Shown here in pieces: positions 10,401 to 18,773 of a stretch of DNA of 64,000 nt. Position 1 is the stretch's first letter, and each line of letters starts with the position of its first letter. Source of the DNA: Candidatus Falkowbacteria bacterium (GTDB lineage: Bacteria; Patescibacteriota; Patescibacteriia; Patescibacteriales; Patescibacteriaceae); assembly GCA_016699775.1 (NCBI GenBank), contig CP065010.1, forward strand, positions 620,001 to 684,000, written 5' to 3'. A program made the position numbers and the translations under genes. The notes under the pieces were generated by a model. That model saw only the letters and a list, made by a program, of their open reading frames with translations. It ran no database searches and was not told the DNA's origin.

Positions 10401-10705
10401 GAGTTAAGTACTTTGAGAGTTTTCGGTCCTACTCGTCCGTAACCACTATCTTCTAAGCTATTCGTTACAATCTTTTTGCTAACTTGAAATTTTTTTACTG
10501 CCTCCTTGGTCACCAAGCCAAAATATCCTGTAATTGAGTCATGATTAAAAAAATCAGCCTCTTTTAAGGTTTGTTGAAGAGCCGAAACATCAGCTCCAAA
10601 ATCACCATAGGAAAGCTCCCTATTAAAAGTATAAGCAGAAGCGTTGCTCAAAGATGGACTAAATATAATAAATAATAAGACTAGAAGTAGAATTTTTTTG
10701 CTCAT
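7493..10705 (-). CDS. Large exported mosaic protein: PG-binding, Ig-like, arabinofuranosidase-like and Kelch regions
   Basis: The likely start is ATG 10705, giving MSKKILLLVLLFIIFSPSLS, a signal peptide; the longer frame adds 19 residues. Two peptidoglycan-binding type 1 repeats follow (ELSYGDFGADVSALQQTL and ELYIGLRGEDVKSLQLFL, each ending with GYFG...KKAV..FQ). Next come two similar Ig-like repeats with the pattern PVISEVT...TPNYTFSTD...GTYNTCTLKVTD, and a third beta domain, SDKTNGTYGDNEVIDIDVTF. A region with RRSSDNGLSDIGF and VRTWYDQSNNG resembles the catalytic-like domain of alpha-L-arabinofuranosidase B. Five or more Kelch-type repeats close the protein. It is probably cell-wall bound and may act in attachment or glycan binding. 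Enzymatic activity is not established. Confidence 0.85.
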   Translation of the reverse strand: MSKKILLLVLLFIIFSPSLSNASAYTFNRELSYGDFGADVSALQQTLKEADFFNHDSITGYFGLVTKEAVKKFQVSKKIVTNSLEDSGYGRVGPKTLKVLNSISKPTSNVNTSEVKPPSSTKVKALERELYIGLRGEDVKSLQLFLKNKGFFTYPTLTGYFGEITKKAVIAFQSSQKIKQTGKVDPVTFKKIVDLSEVVPKEVLKAPVISEVTAIPVQTADKTPNYTFSTDSAGSIIYGGSCSSSTTLVIVGVNTITLNSLSDGLYSGCTVKVIDAKGLQSNILTIPAFRINTIVLRSGGSTPTVVIDSTAPIISEVTPVVTPGSDNTPSYVFTSDEAGTITYTGSCTSVTVLATVGLNIIVFSALADGTYNTCTLKVTDSASNISNIITISSFVIDTTAPTITNITSDKTNGTYGDNEVIDIDVTFSEAITSTGSITVTLETGDVDSSCTFTATNSSTGTCNYTVQFTDSSADLTVSSIAGTIADQAGNAMTNFVPATNLAANKALVISNYLADLVVSPLLAYSNRKLRSDYLGPATQIRRSSDNGLSDIGFNAGDYDTSAFSTFVGGGSGAVRTWYDQSNNGVNAVQTTNGSQLLVELNQVNSKPTLLNAAGKDMSFTSQTLGTTYDIFGVFNLNNINSGFLLGGNNGGTWADLLYYDATTVSHGRAAANDFITYTIPKNSWLLAHIRRVDSKWASLSINGEIVGWYDLGNNNPISFNRLVSEDPSLSVATKLAEQIYYTGGLTEAQVQAISNNISNYYDIDLQSYSPYVTPYSLELLDSNTEFPAMDGVSLLSFEGNLRLLGGWNTGIFPGSGSTDTDWQSADGITWTQNANASWSVRHHVAMGVKDSKMWMFGGDADTLSKDVWTYTTAGGWTQRTADWGSAAGTRGLYAWTIHEGSFYIAGGQSDFGLTPTMHTDILRYNEITDQFEKTGDLPIANFSAGVMYSFNGDLYMMGGGRYYSGGTDNYNQTVYKSIDDGANWTLIATLPSAMRSIYPNGVVFDNKMWYLMGGYSSVNQEGLYSSSDGITWHKEQYPGARHATGIVVHNGALHIVAGNLYNDSWRVVSE

Positions 10706-10901
10706 AATATAGCTATAATAATAGCATATTCTCATTAAACAACCAAGTTTCTGGTATTTCAAATATACACTTAAAAAAGTATCTTCAAAATAACCAATTT
10801 CTTGATGTTTAATTCAAGCAAAAGAAGTGGTTGACGCTAGAATAAATTTGCTGACCTTCTAACCTAAAACCAAAAGAAGAATATATTCTTCCAGATAATG
10901 G
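10706..10901. other. Intergenic region upstream of the exported mosaic protein
   Basis: AT-rich DNA between the mosaic protein start and tRNA-Thr. I see no open reading frame, clear promoter or repeat in it. Confidence 0.4.
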
Positions 10902-10974
10902 AGCCACCCATCGGGATCGAACCGATGACCCACGGTTTACAAAACCGTTGCTCTACCAGCTGAGCTAGGGTGGC
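10902..10974 (-). tRNA. tRNA-Thr (anticodon TGT)
   Basis: The cloverleaf on the minus strand has acceptor GCCACCC pairing with GGGTGGC, D arm TAGCTCAGCTGGTAGAGC, anticodon stem ACGGT/ACCGT with loop TTTGTAA, and T arm GGTTCGATCCC. Anticodon UGU reads ACA. CCA is not encoded. Confidence 0.95.
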
Positions 10975-11118
10975 GAATTGCACAATACACTTGACTATAT
11001 ACCATTTTAGATAATCAATCAAGTATAATTATTAATGAAAGCAGTTGACAGATACTCAAAAAACATCTATAGTGATGCTTTGCTCATTATTATTCTAAAA
11101 TCAAAAAATTAACCTTCC

Positions 11119-11574
11119 ATGGAGAAAAAAAACAATGAAATAGGCAAGATCGCAAAAAGTCACAAAAAAATATCCATGTTGCAAGAAATAACTGGAAACT
11201 TTGGGGTTTGCCTTCCTTTCGGTTTGAGTGTACTCTTCCCGATAATATATACCTGGCTTAATTTGAAAATGACGTATGTAATACAAATTGGACTTGGCAT
11301 TTTTGTAACCTGGTTTTTCGTTTATTTTCTTCATCTAGGGATTACCACCTATCAAACCATAAAAGAGGATAAATGGATAATAAAGATTATGAGCATTATC
11401 CAACCAATATATCTTTCTTTAGGAGCGATAAATGTCCTGCTATATACTTATTACAATCACAGCAAAAATTTAGATTTTCTTGAATTGCAGAATGTCATTA
11501 AGATGTCATTTCTGCTGGTGATGGGCATAATTGCATTTAGTTCAAAACTTCTCTTCAATTTCAGAAAGAACTGA
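11119..11574 (+). CDS. Small integral membrane protein, unknown (151 aa)
   Basis: There are four hydrophobic segments at about residues 25-48, 54-76, 88-108 and 125-145 (for example IGLGIFVTWFFVYFLHLGI). The short N-terminus MEKKNNEIGKIAKSHKK is basic and lies inside by the positive-inside rule. I do not recognise a family. It reads opposite to most genes here and is followed by a strong terminator hairpin, so it is a single-gene unit. It ends in TGA, evidence that UGA is a stop codon in this genome. Confidence 0.65.
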   Translation: MEKKNNEIGKIAKSHKKISMLQEITGNFGVCLPFGLSVLFPIIYTWLNLKMTYVIQIGLGIFVTWFFVYFLHLGITTYQTIKEDKWIIKIMSIIQPIYLSLGAINVLLYTYYNHSKNLDFLELQNVIKMSFLLVMGIIAFSSKLLFNFRKN

Positions 11575-11599
11575 AAGCATGTACTCCCAAAAAGAGTTT

Positions 11600-11641
11600 C
11601 CCCACTGAGTTATGACACATTAGTGGGGATTTTTATTTTTT
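11600..11641 (+). terminator. Rho-independent terminator
   Basis: CCCCACTGA and TAGTGGGG form a stem with a loop of about a dozen nt, followed by ATTTTTATTTTTT. It lies directly after the membrane protein gene ending at 11574. Confidence 0.85.
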
Positions 11642-11776
11642 ATGGCTGGAATAATAGTCTAGAAAAGTATTATAATAATAATCAGTAGAATTAATTGACA
11701 AATACATTTTTTATGATTACTGTAGTTTTTAGAACATTCAAAATTTCAATCTAAACAATTTAAACGGAGGTTTATA

Positions 11777-12214
11777 ATGAAACACTTTCTTCGCTTTCCA
11801 ATAACTACCACCTTTCTCTTTGTGGCTAGTTACCTTGTAGGGGGATCCTACGTTATAAAAATCATACTCAGAAATTCTAGTAACTCTGGGAATGATGTCT
11901 CAAACGGCTTGGTAGCGGTGGCCTGTCTGATTATTTCACTCTTTTTTTATTACATCATAATAACATCAGCAAAAGAACCTCCGCTCTACCAAAAACTTTC
12001 AATATATATTTACTCTATAAGCAGCTTTTTAGTTCCGTTGCTATATCTGTTACTAATTCTAAATAATCCAATCACAGCTAATGATTGGGTTGATATAGCA
12101 TTACTAGCATTACTAATATTTCATTCTACGGCAGTTGGAGCATTTTTGATTGAATTTATTATTAATGATAAAAAATATAAATCACAAAATTTCGAATCCA
12201 GAATACATTCATGA
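11777..12214 (+). CDS. Small integral membrane protein, unknown (145 aa)
   Basis: A good ribosome binding site, GGAGG, lies about 7 nt before the ATG, one of the few clear Shine-Dalgarno sites in the window. There are four hydrophobic segments at about residues 10-30, 45-66, 80-103 and 110-132. Its size and topology resemble the gene at 11119-11574, and the two may be distant paralogues, but sequence identity is not obvious by eye. It ends in TGA and is followed by a terminator hairpin. Confidence 0.7.
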   Translation: MKHFLRFPITTTFLFVASYLVGGSYVIKIILRNSSNSGNDVSNGLVAVACLIISLFFYYIIITSAKEPPLYQKLSIYIYSISSFLVPLLYLLLILNNPITANDWVDIALLALLIFHSTAVGAFLIEFIINDKKYKSQNFESRIHS

Positions 12215-12274
12215 TGTTAGAATGTAAAAAATTAAAAAAAGCCAGCTAATTTCTTGTCTAACAACTTAAATTTA

Positions 12275-12310
12275 AATAGCGACTCCTAGAAGCCGCTATT
12301 ATTTTTTTTG
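12275..12310 (+). terminator. Terminator between convergent genes
   Basis: AATAGCG and CGCTATT form the stem, with an inner imperfect extension, followed by ATTTTTTTT on the plus strand. It follows the membrane protein gene ending at 12214 and faces the minus-strand gene ending at 12322. Confidence 0.75.
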
Positions 12311-12321
12311 AAAATTTTTTC

Positions 12322-12738
12322 TTATTCCGAATCTTCCAGCATTCTCGAATGTAGTTTGTATACATCATCTGATATATACTCAAGAATTTTTATATTCTCC
12401 GGGTATTGGATGAATAATCCAAACTTTAATTGCCTTTTTTCATTATCAATTAAATCAATAACTGGTGAAATTGAAGAAGAATGTGACTGTCTTCCGATCA
12501 AAGAGTTTAGTAGCATAACTCTTTCTGTAGCTATTCTACTAACAAACAGCAAAAAATTTTCTTGTTCAAATTTAAAGTTCTCATCCTTATTACTTCTGAA
12601 TATGCGATCAGATTCTTCAAAGGAAGATTCAAGATCACGTGACTTTAGAAGAATCATTTTTCCAAGATTTACTTGCCAAGTTAGACCATTATCACTAATC
12701 CCTAGTTCATCCGGCAAGAAATAAAATTTAACTGACAT
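12322..12738 (-). CDS. Hypothetical protein (138 aa)
   Basis: A soluble protein of unknown family, MSVKFYFLPDELGISDNGLTW..., with mixed alpha/beta character and no signal peptide. An antisense frame of almost the same length exists on the plus strand. The minus frame is preferred because it lies 17 nt downstream of another minus-strand gene (12756-13115) and has normal amino-acid composition. The two genes form a small operon, possibly accessory. Confidence 0.6.
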   Translation of the reverse strand: MSVKFYFLPDELGISDNGLTWQVNLGKMILLKSRDLESSFEESDRIFRSNKDENFKFEQENFLLFVSRIATERVMLLNSLIGRQSHSSSISPVIDLIDNEKRQLKFGLFIQYPENIKILEYISDDVYKLHSRMLEDSE

Positions 12739-12755
12739 GGCTTCATTGTTTTGGT

Positions 12756-13115
12756 TTATAATATGTAAAATTGTGGTGAAGTGCGTGACTCAATTTTACC
12801 AGTTTCCAGATTCCTAAAAAGAAATTTAATCTCGTGTAACTCCAAGATATTTATTTCTTGCGGATATTCTTTTTGCAGTTGTTGTTTTAGTTTTTGGATA
12901 TTTTCATCAGATATCTTATCACTTTCACAATAACAGCTAAAGATATCTTGAGAAAATAAAAAGTTATTAGCCTTATTATCTTCATAAAGACTAATAGCTT
13001 CTGAAAAAGCCTCCTCCTGATTTTGTGCTTTTAAAAGTTGTCTCTCATTTGGATAAGGCTTCCAGGACAAAACGTCATTACAAACTAACTTGATAGAAAC
13101 ATAGTAGTATCCCAT
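12756..13115 (-). CDS. Hypothetical protein (119 aa)
   Basis: It starts MGYYYVSIKLVCNDVLSWKP with an initial beta-strand, followed by a helical segment (RQLLKAQNQEEAFSEAISLY) and a C-terminal strand containing FLFRNLETGKIESR. The overall pattern resembles small domains that report amended values from a host record, but I cannot assign a family. It is co-directional with the next gene, with a 17-nt gap. Confidence 0.6.
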   Translation of the reverse strand: MGYYYVSIKLVCNDVLSWKPYPNERQLLKAQNQEEAFSEAISLYEDNKANNFLFSQDIFSCYCESDKISDENIQKLKQQLQKEYPQEINILELHEIKFLFRNLETGKIESRTSPQFYIL

Positions 13116-13231
13116 GACATTGTTATTTGATTTGGTTTGAAATTATGTTGATTTTAAAGTTCAAAGTAGAGATTAATGTAAAATTTTTACTTTAATCGAT
13201 ACCTTTTAAAGAAAAGTTTTTTCTTTAATTG

Positions 13232-13304
13232 TGCATCCAGCAGGATTCGAACCTGCGACCATCGCCTTAAAAGGGCGCTGCTCTACCAACTGAGCTATGG
13301 ATGC
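13232..13304 (-). tRNA. tRNA-Lys (anticodon TTT)
   Basis: The minus-strand cloverleaf has acceptor GCATCCA pairing with TGGATGC, D arm TAGCTCAGTTGGTAGAGC, anticodon loop CTTTTAA within a GC-rich stem, and T arm GGTTCGAATCC. Anticodon UUU reads AAA. Confidence 0.95.
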
Positions 13305-13315
13305 GAAAATAAATT

Positions 13316-13573
13316 ATACTCTATAATACAGAATTATATATTTGTTAGCAAGCCCAACCTCTTATATAATACTGCCTTCTACCTGTCTATAGACTGCGAC
13401 AGTAAAAGCGGACATATATACAAAGTGGCAATTAATCAAAGGTGCTTATAAGAAAATCGCCACCAAGGCAAAAAGCACTTCTGCATCATACTGAAATCCC
13501 TTGAAAAAATCAAGGGATTAAGAAAAGGCCTATTTTTTGATAATCGCAAGAGAAATAACTATTCGCAAAGCAA
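13316..13573. other. Intergenic stretch with a perfect 10-bp hairpin
   Basis: About 260 bases without a convincing reading frame. At 13495-13519, AATCCCTTGA and TCAAGGGATT form a perfect stem around a five-A loop. Neither strand has a strong T-tract after it, so it may be a structured untranslated region of the VirB2-like gene's downstream side rather than a classical terminator. Confidence 0.4.
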
Positions 13574-13969
13574 TTAGATTGAAGTAATAACAAAGCGGAC
13601 CAAGGCGTATGAAGTAAAGATAACAACTAGTCCCAGTATTGCCCAAACAATAATATCACGGCCTTTTTTTATTTTCTCGCTACTACCCGCTGCCAACATC
13701 CAGGTAAACCCTCCATAGATAACCATTAGCAAAGCTAAAGAGCCAATAACACCTAATACAGCGCTAATGATCTTTCCAATAAGCGTTGGAACATCACTGC
13801 TACCAATAGGGTTGGTGAGGGAGACGGTTTTAGCTGAATTTGGGTCATTACCACCAGGTGGATTTCCGCCCGGAATATCACTGTCCGGTAGAGCAAAAGT
13901 TAGTCCTGGAAGCATTAATAAAATGAATAGGCAGACTCCTAATATTATTTTAATTCTCTTTATTTCCAT
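13574..13969 (-). CDS. VirB2/TrbC-like pilin-type membrane protein
   Basis: A 131-residue protein with the architecture of T4SS pilin precursors. A signal-like N-terminal hydrophobic segment (IILGVCLFILLMLPGLTFA) is followed by a Pro/Gly/Asn-rich spacer (GGNPPGGNDPNS). Two membrane helices follow (IGKIISAVLGVIGSLALLMV and DIIVWAILGLVVIFTSYALV), separated by the short charged loop AAGSSEKIKKGR. That AAGS...KKGR loop is typical of VirB2-like proteins in CPR genomes and recurs as AAGNQEQIGSAKK at 62150-63265. It should form the extracellular filament or pore of the T4SS-like apparatus. Confidence 0.8.
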   Translation of the reverse strand: MEIKRIKIILGVCLFILLMLPGLTFALPDSDIPGGNPPGGNDPNSAKTVSLTNPIGSSDVPTLIGKIISAVLGVIGSLALLMVIYGGFTWMLAAGSSEKIKKGRDIIVWAILGLVVIFTSYALVRFVITSI

Positions 13970-14011
13970 ATATTTATTTTATACTTCTATTATATCAAAA
14001 AATATACAAAG

Positions 14012-14045
14012 AAAAAAGCGCCGGCAAGATTTCTACCAGGCGCTT
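14012..14045 (-). terminator. Rho-independent terminator
   Basis: On the minus strand AGCGCC...GGCGCT is followed by TTTTTTC. It lies directly downstream of the gene at 14066-14932 and closes the two-gene operon 16068-14066. Confidence 0.8.
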
Positions 14046-14065
14046 ATTATTCAACTCAATATTTA

Positions 14066-14932
14066 TTATTCTATCCATGCCCTGATGCTTATATCATCCT
14101 CGGCAACTACAACCGCTTTTCCTCCCCATTTAAAATAGTGGGAATTAATTCCGGCCGTTTTACCTATCATATCTTCTTTAGTTGGCTGGTAGTCATAGGT
14201 GGTTCTTTCTACCACTGAAAAATCACCAGAGCTTTCAAAAATAATTTTCGATTCATCCGGAAACGAAAGTAGGGTTTTTCTTTCACCTTTTTTTAGATGG
14301 AAAACCTTTTCTTTTTTTGTATCAGAGTACTGATTGTTTTCTTGCTTATCAGACTCATTACTTTCTTCCTTCTTTTCATTAGCATGCTTGAAAAGAAAAT
14401 TTTGAATATCTTTGTACAGATTATCATTCTTTTCAATTGCTTTAGCCATATCAAGCATCGTACTAATATTCTTGTCAATTCTTTGACCTATACTCTTTGT
14501 AAGACTGGTATCTGCCCCTTGTCTCATGTATGATACTTGTAGACTAGTCAGAGAATCATTTTCTTTTTGTAGCCTTGTAAAGTGTATCTTCGCATCCATA
14601 CTGGGCTTGAAGTCATCAAAATTATTTAGGTCTCTATTCTTTCTATTTGAAACTATGGTATCAGTAGTAACCGGGAAATATTTGCAAAAGACATATTGTC
14701 CTGTCAAAATTATAATTGCAAAAATTAAAAACCCAGTAATTCCAAAGGTTTTACCATAACTTTTTTTTAAGTTATATGATAAGACCCCAATTACTCCTAA
14801 TAGTATTACCGGAATAATTATATACCAGGCATCGATATTCTCTTTAAACGACTGAGCAATTACCGCACAAGCGATAATCGCAAAAATTACAATTACTATG
14901 TGTGACTTAAAACTCTGATAAAATTGTTTCAT
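14066..14932 (-). CDS. Membrane-anchored hypothetical protein (288 aa)
   Basis: There are three hydrophobic segments in the first 90 residues (IVIVIFAIIACAVIA, WYIIIPVILLGVIGVLSY and TFGITGFLIFAIIILTG). A helical extracytoplasmic or cytoplasmic domain follows, with heptad-like periodicity (LQKENDSLTSLQVSYMR), a Lys/Glu-rich linker near residues 195-215, and a C-terminal beta domain, perhaps ligand binding (HLKKGERKTLLSFPDESKII). I do not recognise the family. It is 14 nt downstream of the Ig-like membrane protein gene, so the two are probably one operon. Confidence 0.65.
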   Translation of the reverse strand: MKQFYQSFKSHIVIVIFAIIACAVIAQSFKENIDAWYIIIPVILLGVIGVLSYNLKKSYGKTFGITGFLIFAIIILTGQYVFCKYFPVTTDTIVSNRKNRDLNNFDDFKPSMDAKIHFTRLQKENDSLTSLQVSYMRQGADTSLTKSIGQRIDKNISTMLDMAKAIEKNDNLYKDIQNFLFKHANEKKEESNESDKQENNQYSDTKKEKVFHLKKGERKTLLSFPDESKIIFESSGDFSVVERTTYDYQPTKEDMIGKTAGINSHYFKWGGKAVVVAEDDISIRAWIE

Positions 14933-14946
14933 TATTCTTCTTTTTT

Positions 14947-16068
14947 TTAGTTTGGTTTAAAAATTTTTACTAACATCCTCGGCAACAACTCCATCACAAA
15001 TTCAGCAAGTATATCAATACTGAATAATGTACCAAGGCCATACTTCCCACTAACACCCCGTTTAGTAGGTTCATCTTGCTTAATAGATGAAGAGCTACCT
15101 GTTGAAGCAGTGTTAATATTTCTTATGTCATCAATCGTACTTTCTAGAAATGGATCTCCGACTGAATCAGAGGCCGGATTATTCAACTTTTTCATTACTA
15201 TATTCCATGCTTCTAGGCACTCTTCTCTAAATGCAACTGGTACATAAAGGAATGATGCTATTGAAAAAATGAATGTTCCAAACCAGAAATATCGTTCCCA
15301 ATTACTTGAAGGAACTTCGGGCTTACTAATTAAAGCATCACCAAATCCGATTAGAAAACAGACAATCCATAACACAACTGATGTTAATAACATGATCCCG
15401 CAAAGTTTGTTATTTCTCCTTGCTTTTCGCTTTGCTTCTGTATCTGGTTCCGCTTCTCTTTTAAGCTCAATATGAGCAGTCTTACGTATACCTGAAACTC
15501 TTGCACTCACTTTTATTTCCTGTCCTGGAGATAGTTGATCAGGGATACTTAGAGTACAAATTCCTTCAGTGTTTGTGGTTACGGCCTTCTTCTTTAGTAA
15601 CCAAAAAAAAGTTACTTTTCTTCCACCTACTCCGTTACCCCTCTCATCGGTAACAGTAGCGTTCACGATTGCATCTCCAGTATCATTATCAACAACACCG
15701 TTAATATCAAGGTGTTCCGGGTCAACACTTGGCGTTTTTCTTAGCTTTTCCAAACTGACACTAAAACTTTTTTCTTCAACTCTACCCTTGAGAAAAATTC
15801 TTAGGTTGATACTTTTACCGGCTTCTTTTAATTCTGGCTCATAGGTGAATCCTGCAATACCCATGTCATCTGTTGTGCTTACTCCTATCATTTCAGTAGC
15901 TTTTTTAAGAACAACATCTATTGACGGGACTGCATTGCCATTTAATGTTACTCTTGCCTCAATTGGAATAATAAAATTTGATGAATCTGGATCAATTCTA
16001 CCTATGTCTAATTTTATTTCCCATTTAGGCGTGGTAGGGGCTTGTGTACTTTGATTGTTTTTAGCCAT
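14947..16068 (-). CDS. Ig-like domain membrane protein (373 aa)
   Basis: The start at 16068 is supported by AGGAG 8 nt upstream; the longer frame adds 33 residues with no family character. Two Ig-like or carboxypeptidase-regulatory-like beta domains (IEARVTLNGNAVPSIDVVLK and DTGDAIVNATVTDERGNGVG) occupy residues 15-215. Both carry the pattern in which a variable value is inserted and the next strand begins with G. Two membrane helices follow at about residues 228-250 and 265-285, then a charged tail. There is no N-terminal signal peptide, so the beta domains may be cytoplasmic unless another export route is used. It is the first gene of an operon with 14066-14932. Confidence 0.65.
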   Translation of the reverse strand: MAKNNQSTQAPTTPKWEIKLDIGRIDPDSSNFIIPIEARVTLNGNAVPSIDVVLKKATEMIGVSTTDDMGIAGFTYEPELKEAGKSINLRIFLKGRVEEKSFSVSLEKLRKTPSVDPEHLDINGVVDNDTGDAIVNATVTDERGNGVGGRKVTFFWLLKKKAVTTNTEGICTLSIPDQLSPGQEIKVSARVSGIRKTAHIELKREAEPDTEAKRKARRNNKLCGIMLLTSVVLWIVCFLIGFGDALISKPEVPSSNWERYFWFGTFIFSIASFLYVPVAFREECLEAWNIVMKKLNNPASDSVGDPFLESTIDDIRNINTASTGSSSSIKQDEPTKRGVSGKYGLGTLFSIDILAEFVMELLPRMLVKIFKPN

Positions 16069-16258
16069 TATAGCTTCTCCTTTTATTTTATGATTAATTT
16101 TAAAATTTCTTTCCAAAATTCTGTAATATACAATTATATCACTTTTGTCATATATTGTCAATAGCATGGCTTATATGCTAAAATAAGGCTATGATTAGCC
16201 ATATTTTAAAATATATTATTTAATTCCACCTATAAATAAAGAAAATACTACATACATC

Positions 16259-16450
16259 TGTCATCCCCGACTTGGTCGGGGATCTCGTGAATAATAGGAA
16301 ATATTAATTTTATTCAGATCCCCGCCTACGCGGGGATGACGTATTAAAATAGCGGGGATGACAGAAGAAAATCATGGATGACATTTATATTATAAATCTG
16401 GGCTAGATCCCCGCCTTCGCGGGGATGACAGAAAAATAACGGGGATGACA
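16259..16450. repeat. Cluster of REP-like palindromes
   Basis: At least three copies lie between the Ig-like gene and recG. TCATCCCCGACTTGGTCGGG starts near 16261, and inverted copies with stem variant CCCCGC...GCGGGG lie near 16317-16340 and 16406-16429. Partial CGGGGATGACA units lie between them. The 425-base gap holds no gene. It also contains an AT-rich TTATAACCTTATAACTATAA stretch near 16465-16490. Confidence 0.8.
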
Positions 16451-16493
16451 GCAACATTAAACCTTTAAACATTATAACCTTATAACTATAACG

Positions 16494-18575
16494 CTATTCC
16501 AAATGCGCTCTCTCTTCCCAATCCCCTAGCTGCTTACGAACCGCTGGATAATTTTTAAGCGTTGCATCTGCTTCAATTAAATCCAAAGCAGCTTCCCGAG
16601 CTTTCTTAATTAATTCAAGATCATAAAAATTTGCCATCTTTAATTCTGGAAAACCTTTTTGTTCAAGACCATAGACTTCCCCTGGTCCACGAAACTTCAA
16701 GTCAGCTCGAGCTAAATCAAAACCACTATCAAAATGTAAAAGGGCTGATAATCGCTCTTGAGACTTTGGATCAGTAGTTTCGGTCATAAGAAAACAATAT
16801 GATTGATAAACACTGCGACCAACACGACCTCGGTACTGATGTAATTGTGCCAATCCAAATCGATCAGCATCTTCAATCATCATCACAGTAGCATTTGGAA
16901 TATCAACACCAATTTCAATCACTGAAGTAGCGATTAATAATTGAATTTTCCCAGAAGAAAACTCTTGCATCACGTGTTCTCGTTGTTCTGCTTTTAATCG
17001 ACCATGTAATAGTCCAACTGTAAAATCTTTAAAAACTCCCTGATCCAGTCGCTTAAATTCAGAATTTACTGAACGCACACCAAGTTTGTCTGAGGGTTCA
17101 ATTAAAGGACAAACGATAAAGGCCTGACGACCACTGGAAAGTTCATTGGCAATAAAAGCATAGGTGCTCTCACGATCAGTTTCTCCGGAGAGTTTGGTAA
17201 TAATCTTTTTTCGTCCCACCGGCATCTGCTTGATGATAGAAATATCCAAATCACCATACATTGCCAAAGCCAAACTTCGTGGAATGGGAGTTGCGGTCAT
17301 GGACAGTAGATGAGGCATCTCGCCTTTCGCAACTTTTGCCGTTAAGAGTCCACGTTGTTCAACACCAAAACGATGCTGCTCATCAATAATCGCCAACGCT
17401 AAATTATTAAAGCTAACAGCTTCTTGTATTAAACTATGGGTGCCGATAATAACCATTGCTTCACCAGAAGCAATACTAGCAAGCATTTCTTTTTTGGGAA
17501 TTTTGGCTGTTTCTTCCCCTGGTAATTTTATGAGCTGATAACTACGAGTGAAGAGAGCGATTGCAAAATTACAATCTTTGAAAATTGTTTCGGTCAAGGT
17601 TTTAAAATGCTGAAAGGCCAAAATCTCCGTTGGAACCATTAAAGCTGTTTGCTGACTGTTTAAAGCAGCATTGTAAGCTGCAAGACTGGCCACAATAGTT
17701 TTTCCAGAACCAACATCACCTTGAAGCAATCGCAACATTGGTTTAGTTTTTCCCATATCTTGAATAATCTCCCAGGCACTTTTTTTCTGATCAGTTGTTA
17801 AATCAAAAGATATACCCTGAACAAATGTCTTAGTTGCTTCCTCATTAAAAATAACTTCCGGAGCGATTAAACTTAGAAATTCCTGACGCTGTTTTTGCGC
17901 CCGCAGTTGTAATAGAAATAATTCATTAAATCCCAGACGATCTTTAGCTGATTTCAAGTCTTCAACACTTTTTGGAAAATGAATATTTCGAATAGCTAAA
18001 GCCAGGCTCTCTAATTTATACTTCTGTATCACTGCTTCAGGTACCCAATCTAAAACTGAATCGGCTAGAACGACAATCTGAGCTATGGCTGAACGTAATT
18101 GTTTTTGACTAATTGATGAGGTCAAATGATACATCGGAATAATCCCCTGCGTATGAATCGCCTTTCCACTAGAAACTTTTTCATACACTGGTGACGTCAT
18201 CACTAATCCGGTAAAATCTTCTGTCACGCGACCGGCTAACGACAAATGATCACCAACTCGCAGTGACCTTGTCAAAAACGGTTGATTAAACCAAATCACT
18301 CGGAGCATTTCAGTGCCATCACTGATCAAGGCTTCGGTAATGTTCATCCGTCGACGTGGGCTTCGTTTATTTTGGATTAATTCTAGTTGCCCAGTAACAG
18401 TAACTGTTTGTCCTACCTCTAAATCAGCAATCTTTACTGTCTCTCGTAAATCATCATAGCGAAAGGGAAAATAATATAATAAGTCAGCCACAGTCTGTAA
18501 ATCCAGACGTCGCAAATTTGAGGCCGTCACTGTCCCCACTCGCTTTAATTCTGTTAGAGACGTTGAAATGTCCAT
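16494..18575 (-). CDS. recG: ATP-dependent DNA helicase RecG
   Basis: This 693-residue helicase reverses stalled forks and branch-migrates Holliday junctions. The N-terminal wedge/OB domain includes YYFPFRYDDLRETVKIADL. Motor motifs are Walker A GDVGSGKT, motif II IDEQHRFGVEQR (the RecG form of DExH), motif III SMTATPIPRS, and motifs V/VI near IATSVIEIGVDIPNA and HQYRGRVGR. The C-terminal TRG-like element is RGPGEVYGLEQKG. Length and motifs are normal. The ATG at 18575 directly precedes family-like sequence. Confidence 0.97.
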   Translation of the reverse strand: MDISTSLTELKRVGTVTASNLRRLDLQTVADLLYYFPFRYDDLRETVKIADLEVGQTVTVTGQLELIQNKRSPRRRMNITEALISDGTEMLRVIWFNQPFLTRSLRVGDHLSLAGRVTEDFTGLVMTSPVYEKVSSGKAIHTQGIIPMYHLTSSISQKQLRSAIAQIVVLADSVLDWVPEAVIQKYKLESLALAIRNIHFPKSVEDLKSAKDRLGFNELFLLQLRAQKQRQEFLSLIAPEVIFNEEATKTFVQGISFDLTTDQKKSAWEIIQDMGKTKPMLRLLQGDVGSGKTIVASLAAYNAALNSQQTALMVPTEILAFQHFKTLTETIFKDCNFAIALFTRSYQLIKLPGEETAKIPKKEMLASIASGEAMVIIGTHSLIQEAVSFNNLALAIIDEQHRFGVEQRGLLTAKVAKGEMPHLLSMTATPIPRSLALAMYGDLDISIIKQMPVGRKKIITKLSGETDRESTYAFIANELSSGRQAFIVCPLIEPSDKLGVRSVNSEFKRLDQGVFKDFTVGLLHGRLKAEQREHVMQEFSSGKIQLLIATSVIEIGVDIPNATVMMIEDADRFGLAQLHQYRGRVGRSVYQSYCFLMTETTDPKSQERLSALLHFDSGFDLARADLKFRGPGEVYGLEQKGFPELKMANFYDLELIKKAREAALDLIEADATLKNYPAVRKQLGDWEERAHLE

Positions 18576-18615
18576 AGAGTTATATATAGATAACGATACA
18601 GAATACGGTCAGAAA

Positions 18616-18652
18616 AATCAAAAACCCCTGAAGAATAGTCAGAGGGTTTTGA
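18616..18652 (-). terminator. Terminator downstream of tRNA-Arg
   Basis: On the minus strand AAAACCCTCTGA and TTCAGGGGTTTT form a long stem followed by a T-rich run. It separates the tRNA-Arg/methyltransferase unit from recG. Confidence 0.75.
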
Positions 18653-18773
18653 GTTTAATATTGTACGCAAATTCACGTCTTCTCTTTTTTGCACCAGACC
18701 CCGCAGACGCAGGAATGACAGTAATAAATACTACTTTATAACTTTTAACTTTAAAACCTTTTACTGGTATTTG

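Noticed and set aside
12308..12724. 138-codon plus-strand frame
   Set aside because: It lies antisense to the operon gene 12322-12738 and begins with serine/cysteine-rich low-complexity sequence typical of a shadow frame.
13316..13573. Structured small RNA gene
   Set aside because: Only one short hairpin is clear and there is no promoter or terminator pair to define a transcript.
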